A stretch of 64,000 nt of DNA from Winkia neuii (GTDB lineage Bacteria > Actinomycetota > Actinomycetes > Actinomycetales > Actinomycetaceae): NCBI RefSeq assembly GCF_029011175.1, contig NZ_CP118946.1, positions 434,001 to 498,000 on the forward strand, written 5' to 3'. Both the position numbers and the translations under genes were made by a program. The notes under the pieces are model-generated. The model ran no database searches. It saw only the letters and a program-made list of their open reading frames with translations, and was not told the DNA's origin. Positions within the stretch are counted from its first letter, which is position 1. Every line of letters starts with the position of its first letter. Below are positions 17,077 to 24,948 of this stretch, piece by piece.

Positions 17077-20000
17077 ATGTCAACTAAGCCGAAACAGGCG
17101 GGCCGCCTCGCGCGCGCGGGCGGAACCCTGCTTGCAGCCGGAGCTTTAGCGCTATGGGGCGTGACCCCGGCGCTAGCTGAAGAAGAACCCCAACCAGAAC
17201 AAAGCAGCCAGGAAAACGCGGCCAGCCAGGCGCAGGCAGAGCAGCCTGCCGAAGATCAGGCCGAGCCAGAACAAGAGGTTGCGGAAGAATCTGCGGAGTC
17301 TGCGGCAGAGCCGAGCGCGGATCCGGCCCCCGAGCCCTCAGATAAAAGCGCGACGCAACCAAGGAAAGCTAAAGCAGCGGACTCGTTGACTATCAGCGAT
17401 GGCGCCCTCACGGTGGAACTGGCTCGCAAGAGCCCGGCCATCTTGAGCTGGCAGGTAGACGGCAAGAGCGCACCTGGTGCCGGTCAGGGGATCGAATCGA
17501 TTCTGGTTGATGAGCAGGAACAGAAAGTTACCTTCACTCCTGCCAATACCACGTCCTCGAGCGCCACCTGGGACGTGAGCGTAGACAAACTGGACGTCAC
17601 GATGCAGGCTGTAGCCACCGTAAAGGACGGGACGTTCAAGCTCACGCTTACGAACCTGAAGGACCCGCAGCACAAAATACACCGGGTGCGGATCCCCGCC
17701 CTCGGACTGGTGAAAGTAGACCGGGACGGACAGCTCGCCCTGACCCGACTGAGCGTGGATCGGGCGAACAGCGGAGACGTGATCGCCAGTCCGGCCGAAC
17801 TAAAACGGGGATCGTATAGATCCTGGCTGGTAGTGCCCACCACCAGGGGCATATCTTTCGGCATGGAATCGAACGCGGTTGACGACGCGACCGCCGACTA
17901 CCCCGACAAGAATCTGGCGACCAACGGGCGGTGGGACACCCACACCGCCACAGAATCCACCATCTACCCAGGCACCTTCACCTGGCGTGGGGCGGCAGCA
18001 ACCGATGCCATTGGCAATGACGCGGATCCCTGGATTGCAGTAAAGCCAGTAGCGGACGCCAACGAGGACGGCAAGGTTGACTGGCAGGACGGCGCCACCG
18101 CTCTGCGAAGCCTGCGGAAGGCTCCAAACGGCGCCGAAGAAGTACCAACCAAGGTGATCACCCGCATCCCGTTCAACATCGTGTCGCAGGCTACCCACCC
18201 GTTCCTGCGCACTCTAGACGACACGAAGCGAATCGCCCTCGCCACTGATGGGCTGGGCCAGCAGCTGCTGCTGAAGGGCTACCAGGCCGAAGGGCACGAC
18301 AGCGCCCACCCCGACTACGCCGGCCACTACAACGAGCGTGCCGGTGGGCTGAAGGATCTGAAGATCCTAGCCGAGGGCGCCAAACGCTTCAATGCGAACC
18401 TGGGGGTGCACGTCAACGTAACCGAATCTTATTCGGAATCCCATAACTTCGGCGAAGACCTATTGAATTGGCCACCACAGGCAGCCTGGGGGTGGATGAA
18501 CCAGGCTTATACGATCGATTCGGCGAAGGATCTGGGCACCGCGAAGGTACTGGATCGTTTCGCGCAGCTGCGAAAGGAAGCGCCCGAAAATCTGGATTGG
18601 CTGTATATCGACGTCTATCGCGACTTCGGATGGGAACCCAACAGGTTGGGCGCCGAACTGCAGAAGCAGGGCTGGAAGGTAGGCTCCGAATGGTCTTACT
18701 CCCTGCCCGAAATATCCCTGTGGTCGCACTGGTCTAATGACGAGAACTACGGTGGGCAAAATAATAAGGGCATCGAATCGAAGGTGTTCCGTTTCGTCGA
18801 AAACTCCCGGCGCGACACCTTTAACCCCGACCCAATTCTGGGTAACACCAACGTGGTCGAGTTCGAAGGATGGACCGGGCACATCGATTACAACCCGTTT
18901 ATCACCAACGTGTGGGAACGCAACTTGCCCACCAAGTTCTTGCAGCGCTCTGCTATCCGCACCTGGGAAGACGGCAAGATCACTTTTGAAAATGGCACGG
19001 TGGCAACCTCGCCGGTGAAGAAGATCGACGGAAAGACGATTCCGACCAACCGGAAGATCACCTACGACGGCAAAACCGTTTACGAGGACGGCGCCTACCT
19101 GCTGCCGTGGACTAACGATCGCCTGTACCACTACAACATCAAGGGCGGTACCACTACCTGGCAGCTGACCGGGGAGTGGGCAAAGGCGTCGAAACTGAAG
19201 ATGTACCGACTGACCGACATTGGCCGCGAGGCGGTGGGAACTGTGCCCGTGGTAAATGGGCAGGTCACTTTGAAGGCAGACGCAAAGTCGGCCTATGTGC
19301 TGGATACTCAGGACCGGCAGGTAGATCCGGCCTGGGGCGAGGGATCCGGTATTGCAGATCCCGGCTTCTTCTCGGCGGGACTGAAACACTACGCCGTTAC
19401 CGGCGGAGCTAGGGTCGTGCGCACTGATCGAGGCAACTTCCAGGCGGAACTAGGCAAGGACGATTCGTCCATCACTACTACCTTCGAACAGGGCAAACTA
19501 CCGGCCGGTACCTACAATGCGTCGGCATGGATTCAAATTGATCCGCGGAAGGCCCGCCAGGTGAATCTTGCGGTGACCGGTGCCGGGGTGAAGGCAGCGG
19601 GCACTCAGCGAACAGTAAAGGGCGTGCCTACGACCACCCTGAGTTCCACAACGGCGAAGAACTCTACGGCCTCGGATGAAAAACTGGGGACCTACTTCCA
19701 GCGGGCGCGCGTCACCTTTACCACTACCGGCGGCAAGGTGAACTTCACTATCGGAGCGAAGGCAGGCGACGCCACGGTTAGCATCGACGATCTGCGGCTC
19801 ACCTCGTTCACGCCAACCAAGGCACCGAAGAACGCCATTGTTGCCGAAGACTTCGAACACCCGGACGTTGGCTATTGGCCGTTCGTTACCGGCGAGGCCA
19901 ATGCCGGTGGCGACGCGCGCACCCAATTGGCGGAGCGGCATGCCCCGTACTCCCAGCGCGGCTGGTGGGGTAAGAACGATGCTGGCAACGTTGTCGAGGG

Positions 20001-20655
20001 CGGAAAGCTGATTGACAACGTCCTCGACGGCAAGTGGTCGTTGCTGTCGCACGAGGAAAACCCGGGATTGATTCTGCGCACTACCACCGCAACTGTTCCC
20101 TTCCAGAAGGGACACAAATACCGCATTGGTTTCGACTACCAGGTGGCAAGGCCTGACACCTACAAACTGGTGCTGGGAACGGACGTGCCCGGCGAGCAGA
20201 CCAAGCGGATCTTCGAGCACAGTTTTGCTCCCACTGACGGGACCAAGCACTTCAGCCATGAAGTGGAAGTTGGCGAGGGCGCATACTGGTTCGGAATCGA
20301 AAAAGCTGGCGGCGGTGCACAGTCGGACATGACTATCGACAATGTGCTAGTTGAGGATCTGACGGCTGCAGAGCAGGTTGATCCCGACGAGCCGCAAGGC
20401 GGAGATGACGGCCAGGCGGACAAACCCGGTAAGGACGGCCATGATGGGCAGGCCGGACAGCCGGGTAAGGACGGCCATGATGGGCAGACCAGACAGCCGG
20501 GTAAGGACGGCCATTATGGGCAGACCGTAGTTGGTAAAGCCGGCCATGCCGGGGCGCTCGCGCATACCGGTGTAGCGGCAACCGCGCTGCTTTCAGTGGC
20601 AGGCTTATTGCTCGCGGTGGGAGGCGTACTCCTGCAGCGACGACGCACTAAGTAA
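17077..20655 (+). CDS. Cell-wall-anchored endo-alpha-N-acetylgalactosaminidase (GH101)
   Basis: A 1192-residue surface enzyme: signal peptide to about residue 34, an acidic Glu/Pro/Ala-rich spacer to about 100, a beta-rich domain, the GH101 barrel (about 390-680), C-terminal carbohydrate-binding-like modules, a collagen-like repeat, the sorting motif LAHTG, a membrane segment and QRRRTK. The barrel is recognised from HPDYAGHYNERAGGL, NLGVHVNVTESYSE and LYIDVYRDFGWEP. Asp512 and Glu538 are the best nucleophile and acid/base candidates, though their spacing is a little shorter than in the bifidobacterial enzyme. The reaction releases Gal-beta-1,3-GalNAc from Ser/Thr of mucins, the substrate of LnpA. 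Start ATG after GAAGGGAC. Shorter than most GH101 enzymes. Confidence 0.88.
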   Translation: MSTKPKQAGRLARAGGTLLAAGALALWGVTPALAEEEPQPEQSSQENAASQAQAEQPAEDQAEPEQEVAEESAESAAEPSADPAPEPSDKSATQPRKAKAADSLTISDGALTVELARKSPAILSWQVDGKSAPGAGQGIESILVDEQEQKVTFTPANTTSSSATWDVSVDKLDVTMQAVATVKDGTFKLTLTNLKDPQHKIHRVRIPALGLVKVDRDGQLALTRLSVDRANSGDVIASPAELKRGSYRSWLVVPTTRGISFGMESNAVDDATADYPDKNLATNGRWDTHTATESTIYPGTFTWRGAAATDAIGNDADPWIAVKPVADANEDGKVDWQDGATALRSLRKAPNGAEEVPTKVITRIPFNIVSQATHPFLRTLDDTKRIALATDGLGQQLLLKGYQAEGHDSAHPDYAGHYNERAGGLKDLKILAEGAKRFNANLGVHVNVTESYSESHNFGEDLLNWPPQAAWGWMNQAYTIDSAKDLGTAKVLDRFAQLRKEAPENLDWLYIDVYRDFGWEPNRLGAELQKQGWKVGSEWSYSLPEISLWSHWSNDENYGGQNNKGIESKVFRFVENSRRDTFNPDPILGNTNVVEFEGWTGHIDYNPFITNVWERNLPTKFLQRSAIRTWEDGKITFENGTVATSPVKKIDGKTIPTNRKITYDGKTVYEDGAYLLPWTNDRLYHYNIKGGTTTWQLTGEWAKASKLKMYRLTDIGREAVGTVPVVNGQVTLKADAKSAYVLDTQDRQVDPAWGEGSGIADPGFFSAGLKHYAVTGGARVVRTDRGNFQAELGKDDSSITTTFEQGKLPAGTYNASAWIQIDPRKARQVNLAVTGAGVKAAGTQRTVKGVPTTTLSSTTAKNSTASDEKLGTYFQRARVTFTTTGGKVNFTIGAKAGDATVSIDDLRLTSFTPTKAPKNAIVAEDFEHPDVGYWPFVTGEANAGGDARTQLAERHAPYSQRGWWGKNDAGNVVEGGKLIDNVLDGKWSLLSHEENPGLILRTTTATVPFQKGHKYRIGFDYQVARPDTYKLVLGTDVPGEQTKRIFEHSFAPTDGTKHFSHEVEVGEGAYWFGIEKAGGGAQSDMTIDNVLVEDLTAAEQVDPDEPQGGDDGQADKPGKDGHDGQAGQPGKDGHDGQTRQPGKDGHYGQTVVGKAGHAGALAHTGVAATALLSVAGLLLAVGGVLLQRRRTK
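20425..20550 (+). repeat. Three 36-bp repeats plus a partial copy in the GH101 wall stalk
   Basis: Copies at 20425-20460, 20461-20496 and 20497-20532 encode PGKDGHDGQ-type 12-residue units, with a shortened copy to 20550. The Gly-x-x-rich, hydrophilic pattern resembles short collagen-like stalks of Gram-positive surface proteins and lies just before the sorting motif. The copies differ at a few bases, including Asp to Tyr in the third. Confidence 0.85.
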
Positions 20656-20670
20656 TCGGTAGTTTCCGCA

Positions 20671-20701
20671 GTGGCCACCCCTTTCGGGGTGGCCACTTTT
20701 T
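20671..20701 (+). terminator. Rho-independent terminator of the GH101 gene
   Basis: GTGGCCACCCC (20671-20681), a TTTC loop, GGGGTGGCCAC (20686-20696), then TTTTT. Perfect 11-bp stem and a U-tract 16 bases after the stop codon. Confidence 0.93.
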
Positions 20702-20723
20702 GCCCGCGCCTTCGGAGCCAGGG

Positions 20724-20756
20724 CAAAAAGTGCCCCGGAGTTTCCTCCGGGGCACT
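20724..20756 (-). terminator. Terminator of the TPM-pspA operon
   Basis: AGTGCCCCGGAG (20729-20740) pairs with CTCCGGGGCACT (20745-20756). On the minus strand the stem is followed by a CTTTTT run, so it ends the leftward operon 16 bases after the pspA stop. Confidence 0.9.
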
Positions 20757-20771
20757 GCTAGCTAGCGGCTT

Positions 20772-21488
20772 TTACTTCTTGTTTTTCAAAGCGGCGAGGC
20801 GAGCGTCGACCTCGCTTTGCTGACCCATCTTTTCTAGCTCTTCGAACTGCGATTCGAAGGAATCCTTCTGCAGTTCGATCTTGCCAGCAGCCTGTGCTTC
20901 TTGGCGGCGAATGTTCTCTTCCCACCTGCTGAGTTCAGAGGTCGGATCCATGACGTTGATGGAGCCCATCGCGTCGCGCACCTTGTTCTGTGCCTCCGCG
21001 GTCTTCTGGCGGGCGACCAGCTGGTCACGCCTGGACTTTAGCTGGTCCAGCTTCAGTTTCATGTCGTTTAGGCCGGACTTTAGCTTCTCGACTACCTGAG
21101 TCTGGGAGGCGATCATCGGGTCGGCGGTCTTGATTTCGTCCTCGAACTGCATCTGCTTGGTCAGGGCCATCTTGGCCAGGTTGTCGAATTTGTCGGCCTG
21201 GGCAGTGTCGCCGCCAGCACGCAGTTCGTCGGCCTTGGAAGAGGCAGCTTCCGCCTTGCGACCCCATTCGGCAACGGCCTTAGAGTCTTCTTCGCGGTCG
21301 CGCTCGGCCAGGCGCAGGTTTCCTACGGTTTGGGCTACTGCGTTTTCGGCATCAGCGATGGAGTTGGTGTAGTCGCGGATTAGCTGATCTAGCATCTTTT
21401 CGGGGTCTTCTGCCCGATCCAGCAGCGCGTTGATGTTGGCCTTTGCCAGCTGAGTGATGCGTCCTAGAATCGATTGTTTTTCAGCCAT
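20772..21488 (-). CDS. pspA: Phage shock protein A / IM30 family protein
   Basis: A 238-residue, almost fully helical coiled-coil protein with the PspA start KQSILGRITQLAKANINALLD and MLDQLIRDY. PspA/IM30 proteins bind stressed membranes from the cytoplasm, form ESCRT-III-like assemblies and limit ion leakage. The ribosome site GAAAGGC precedes the ATG. It is the second gene of an operon with a TPM-domain membrane protein 42 bases upstream, a pairing that suggests the TPM protein is its membrane partner (inference). The C-terminus ends in a basic LKNKK. Confidence 0.93.
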   Translation of the reverse strand: MAEKQSILGRITQLAKANINALLDRAEDPEKMLDQLIRDYTNSIADAENAVAQTVGNLRLAERDREEDSKAVAEWGRKAEAASSKADELRAGGDTAQADKFDNLAKMALTKQMQFEDEIKTADPMIASQTQVVEKLKSGLNDMKLKLDQLKSRRDQLVARQKTAEAQNKVRDAMGSINVMDPTSELSRWEENIRRQEAQAAGKIELQKDSFESQFEELEKMGQQSEVDARLAALKNKK

Positions 21489-21530
21489 TTCTTGCCTTTC
21501 GTGAATGAAAATTGGTTGGAGGAAATATGG

Positions 21531-23540
21531 TTAGAACTTGCCGCCGCCGAAGGAGCCACCGAAGCCGCCTCCGCCGCCGAAGCTGCCGCCGCCGAAGCTG
21601 CCGCCAAAGCCGCCGTCGGAGGAACCCCAATCAGAGGAGCCCCAGTCTGAAGAGCCCCAGCTGGAGTGGTGCCCGCCCGAGAGTAGGCCGCCCAGTAGGA
21701 ATGAGCCAATGTCGATCCCGCCGGCACCCTGGTAGTTTCCCATGGCGCCTCGCGGCGTGAAGTTGCGCATCTGGTTGATTACTTCCAGGGCATCCTTGTC
21801 GGCTTCAGTAACAAGCGTGAGGGCGGTGGTTATATCTGTGTTTTCCAGTTGGCGGGCGTTTTCGAGTTTGTTCTTGGCTCCCGACACTAGCGAGCGCAGT
21901 TGCACGTCTACCATGCCGCGGTTAGGCGAGATCAGGGATTCGGCCTCGGCAATGTGGGACTGCGCGCTCTGCTTGCGGTCCTGGTAGATGCCGGCTTTGC
22001 GCTGGTCGCGTTCGTTCTGCTGCCTAATTGGATCCAGTACGTTGTCGAGGGCGTCCTCGGCGGTGCGAATGCGCTCTGCGGCGGCCAGCGGATCGGCTTT
22101 GCCTGCGCGTGCCTGCTGCGCAAATTCGATGGCTGCCTTTGCTTCGGCAACTAGCGGTTCGAACAGGGACTGGCCGCGTTTTTGGTTTTCGCGGGCCACG
22201 TCGTCCAAGTCGGAGCTGATGGAGCCGATGGCCCTAAGCAGCGACTCGTTGGACTGAGCCAGGTTCTGGCGGGCATTGGTGATGCCCGAAAGGAGGCCGT
22301 TCGCTTGGGTGATGGCCCGCCGTGCCAAGTGCAGATGTTCTACCGCGCTGGCCCGATTGTCTTGTGAAAACGCCTTCTTGCCTTCTGCTACGGTTTGCGC
22401 CGCGGAATCCAATAGTGCGTTGGCCTGGTCCACGTTGTCGTCAATTGAGGAGAGGTTGACTCCGGGGAAAGACAGGTGCAGGTTCTCTAGTTCTGCCTTG
22501 GCCGGCTGCAGGTTCTGCCTGGATTCGCCAATGCGTTTTTCCGCATCCTGCAAGCCTTTGTCGGCCTGCGCCTGGTCGTTGGACAGCTCCTCGAATTCTT
22601 GGCGCTTGGCCTGGATGATCTGCAGGGCCGTGTTGGCATGCTGGAGTACCTGGTTTGCCAGCGCGAATTTGTCTTGCAGCTGGCTCGCCTGATTCATCTG
22701 GTTGAGCGTGCCGAGTGCCTGGTCGCGTTCCTTGGAGGCACTCTGATATGCCGCCTCGAAGGAGTCGGTGCGGGTGGCGCCGAACTGGGCGCGTGCGAAT
22801 AGGACGTCCTCTTCAGCTGCGCGCACCGCGTTGTCCGCCTCCAGGGCGACGGAGCCGGCCTGCTGGACTACCTGCTGCATCTGCTCTGGCGAATTGGTGG
22901 GTACGCCCTGGCGCTGCCCCGTTACCTGGGAGGGCGACTGCTTGCGTCTGCGCGCCATAACTATCAGTCCGATAACCACCACGCCGAAGCCAAGTAGCAC
23001 GGGTACGCTGCCCAGTAGCGATAAAAGGCCGCTGCCGCCCAAATGGGAGCTGCCGCCCGGTTCCATGTCTTGCATCTGTTTGGCGGGGCGGATGGCCGCT
23101 TCCGCCCAGTTTTCGTTAGACAGTGCCGACACCGCGGCCTGGTCGATGCTGGATTTTTGCGAACTGGACAGCTCCACCTCGTTGCCGAAGCAAAAGCCGT
23201 AATCCCGAGTCTTGACCGCGACCACCATTAGGACGTTGCGACCTAGCAGTGAAGACTCGCGCATCGTCTGCTCACACCAGGTATCAGTGGACATGCCCGA
23301 GAAGTCGTCGACGAAGACCGCGTTGAAGTTGCCCGCCTTGGAAGATCGGGTAGCCTGAGCAGCTTCCCTGGCCTCAGCTAGCCCCTGCGAGTCCAATACG
23401 TTCGCCTTATCCGAAATCATGTCTTCAATAGGGTAGGGCTCCTGCGCGGCAGCCCCAGCCGGGAATGCAAACATGCAGGCGGCGCCAGCCGCTAAGACGG
23501 CCGCTGCTTTGCGGAGACGGGAAAAGTGCTTCATAAGCAT
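21531..23540 (-). CDS. TPM-domain membrane protein with long coiled coil and Gly/Ser-rich tail
   Basis: About 669 residues. A signal peptide (MLMKHFSRLRKAAAVLAAGA...) is followed by an extracytoplasmic TPM domain with IEDMISDKANVLDS, WCEQTMRESSLLGRNVLMVV and DYGFCFGNEVEL. One membrane segment (LLSLLGSVPVLLGFGVVVIG) and basic residues ARRRKQ come next, then about 330 residues of cytoplasmic coiled coil. The tail has GSSDW repeats and a glycine-rich FGGGSFGGGGG end. The start is uncertain: ATG 23540 or 23534; the open frame runs to 23864, but that part overlaps the cold-shock gene and has no signal peptide. It heads the operon with pspA. Similar proteins in mycobacteria are uncharacterised. Confidence 0.85.
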   Translation of the reverse strand: MLMKHFSRLRKAAAVLAAGAACMFAFPAGAAAQEPYPIEDMISDKANVLDSQGLAEAREAAQATRSSKAGNFNAVFVDDFSGMSTDTWCEQTMRESSLLGRNVLMVVAVKTRDYGFCFGNEVELSSSQKSSIDQAAVSALSNENWAEAAIRPAKQMQDMEPGGSSHLGGSGLLSLLGSVPVLLGFGVVVIGLIVMARRRKQSPSQVTGQRQGVPTNSPEQMQQVVQQAGSVALEADNAVRAAEEDVLFARAQFGATRTDSFEAAYQSASKERDQALGTLNQMNQASQLQDKFALANQVLQHANTALQIIQAKRQEFEELSNDQAQADKGLQDAEKRIGESRQNLQPAKAELENLHLSFPGVNLSSIDDNVDQANALLDSAAQTVAEGKKAFSQDNRASAVEHLHLARRAITQANGLLSGITNARQNLAQSNESLLRAIGSISSDLDDVARENQKRGQSLFEPLVAEAKAAIEFAQQARAGKADPLAAAERIRTAEDALDNVLDPIRQQNERDQRKAGIYQDRKQSAQSHIAEAESLISPNRGMVDVQLRSLVSGAKNKLENARQLENTDITTALTLVTEADKDALEVINQMRNFTPRGAMGNYQGAGGIDIGSFLLGGLLSGGHHSSWGSSDWGSSDWGSSDGGFGGSFGGGSFGGGGGFGGSFGGGKF

Positions 23541-23690
23541 ATTGTTGCAAGTATGTTGCTCTTTCGCTGGCCAAGCCGCGCAATTATTCGCAGCTTGCGA
23601 AAAGGTTATGGAAGTGATCAGGCGAATATACTTCCTAGCCCCGCCCTCGGCTATCATTAGATAACGCATAAGAGTACTGAAGGAGTAAAA

Positions 23691-24068
23691 GTGCCAGCTG
23701 GCAAAGTGAAGTGGTTTGACGCCGACCGCGGATTCGGTTTTATCGCGGGCGACGACGGGGCAGAAGTGTTCTTGCACGCCTCGGCTCTTCCCGCCGGTAC
23801 CACGCATCTGAAGGCGGGTACCAGGGTGGAATACTCTGTTGCAGATGGGCGAAAAGGGCCGCAAGCATTTGGGCTAACAGTCGAGGCCCCAATGCCTTCC
23901 CTAGCGAAGCAGGCCCGGCGTAAGCCCTCGGTCATGGTGCCCGTTGTCGAGGACCTGATCAAACTGTTGGATTATTCTTCTACGTCGTTGCGCAAGGGAC
24001 GCTACCCCGCAAATGGGAAAAAGATCGCGTCGGTACTGCGCGCAGTTGCGGATGATTTTGATGCCTGA
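23691..24068 (+). CDS. Cold-shock-domain protein with C-terminal extension
   Basis: A 125-residue protein whose first 65 or so residues are a cold shock domain: GKVKWFDADRGFGFI carries RNP1 and VFLHASAL carries RNP2, the single-stranded nucleic-acid binding surface. Residues about 70-125 form an extension not found in the usual 67-residue CspA proteins; it includes ARRKPSVMVPVVEDLIKLLD and a basic LRKGRYPANGKK. GTG start after GGAG. Its stop overlaps the start of the DUF3027 gene, so both are likely made from one mRNA. An RNA chaperone role is the family expectation; the extension's role is unknown. Confidence 0.9.
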   Translation: MPAGKVKWFDADRGFGFIAGDDGAEVFLHASALPAGTTHLKAGTRVEYSVADGRKGPQAFGLTVEAPMPSLAKQARRKPSVMVPVVEDLIKLLDYSSTSLRKGRYPANGKKIASVLRAVADDFDA

Positions 24069-24801
24069 AACTGACAAGGTGCTAGCCGGGGCGGTAGAGC
24101 TCGCCCGGGAGGCTTTACTGGCAATTGCAAAGCCAGATGAAGTCGGTGAACATCTAGATTTTGTTCTAGATGACGTGCGGCTGGGCACCCATTCCTTTGA
24201 TTGCCTGAAGGCCGGCTATCGCGGGTGGCGCTGGGTCACTACCCTTGCCCGCGTGCCCCGGGGCCGCAAGGCTACTATTTGCGAGGTCGCGCTGATTCCT
24301 GGCCCGGACGCGCTGCTGGCTCCCAAGTGGGTGCCGTGGAAAGAGCGGCTGAAGCCAGGCGACATGCGTCCCGGCGACACGTTGCCCTACCAGGAACAGG
24401 ACGAGCGCCTAGAACCTGGGTACACGCAGGTAGATCAGGAAAACCGGGACGCCCTCCAGATTGACGAGGTCGGACTGGGGCGCAAGCGGGTGCTCTCCCC
24501 TGAGGGGCGTGATCAGGCAGCTAAGCGCTGGTACCGGTCCCGCGAGCACGGTCCGGAACGCGCGCGCAAGAAGAAGGGGGAACAGTGTTCCACCTGCGGT
24601 TTTCTGATGAAGTTGCACGGGTCGATGCGCACCATGTTTGGGGTGTGTGCCAATGAATGGTCGCCCTCTGACGGCAGGGTAGTAAGCCTGGATCACGTGT
24701 GTGGGGCCCACTCAGAAACTGACGAGGACGTAGCGCCCACTACCGTGCCAAAGAATCAGGCGGCGCTCAGCGACGCCGATCTGGAGGTAACTGCCTCGTA
24801 A
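24061..24801 (+). CDS. DUF3027-family protein of unknown function
   Basis: A 246-residue actinobacterial protein that I place in DUF3027 from FDCLKAGYRGWRWVTTLAR, EVALIPGPDALLAPKWVPW and RLKPGDMRPGDTLP. The C-terminal half has CSTCGFLMKLHGSM, then FGVCANEWSPSDG and DHVCGAHSETD, whose Cys/His residues could bind zinc. The ATG at 24061 overlaps the cold-shock gene by eight bases; an ATG nine bases earlier is possible. Function is not known. Coupling to a cold-shock protein points to RNA or ribosome biology, but only by association. Confidence 0.85.
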   Translation: MPETDKVLAGAVELAREALLAIAKPDEVGEHLDFVLDDVRLGTHSFDCLKAGYRGWRWVTTLARVPRGRKATICEVALIPGPDALLAPKWVPWKERLKPGDMRPGDTLPYQEQDERLEPGYTQVDQENRDALQIDEVGLGRKRVLSPEGRDQAAKRWYRSREHGPERARKKKGEQCSTCGFLMKLHGSMRTMFGVCANEWSPSDGRVVSLDHVCGAHSETDEDVAPTTVPKNQAALSDADLEVTAS

Positions 24802-24948
24802 CGTGGCGCGAAGAACATTTATGCAAAAATGGCTTATTTATGCCGTTTTTGGCCCTTATCTACGAAAAGTGTGAGCAAGCAGTTTTCCGCTGCGGGAAAA
24901 ACTCTGAAAATATTGGTGCGGACTGTTCCCCATTGAATTGGAAGAGAC

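Noticed and set aside
18460-19389. Long antisense frame within the GH101 gene
   Set aside because: The GH101 frame explains the sequence fully; the antisense frame has no start signal or family features.
23541-23864. Upstream extension of the TPM-protein frame
   Set aside because: It overlaps the cold-shock gene on the other strand, lacks a ribosome site, and would put a long Arg/Gly-rich stretch before a clear signal peptide.
24802-24948. Purine riboswitch upstream of the NCS2 permease
   Set aside because: No three-way junction core (TATA...loop-loop pattern) could be recognised in the 147 bases.
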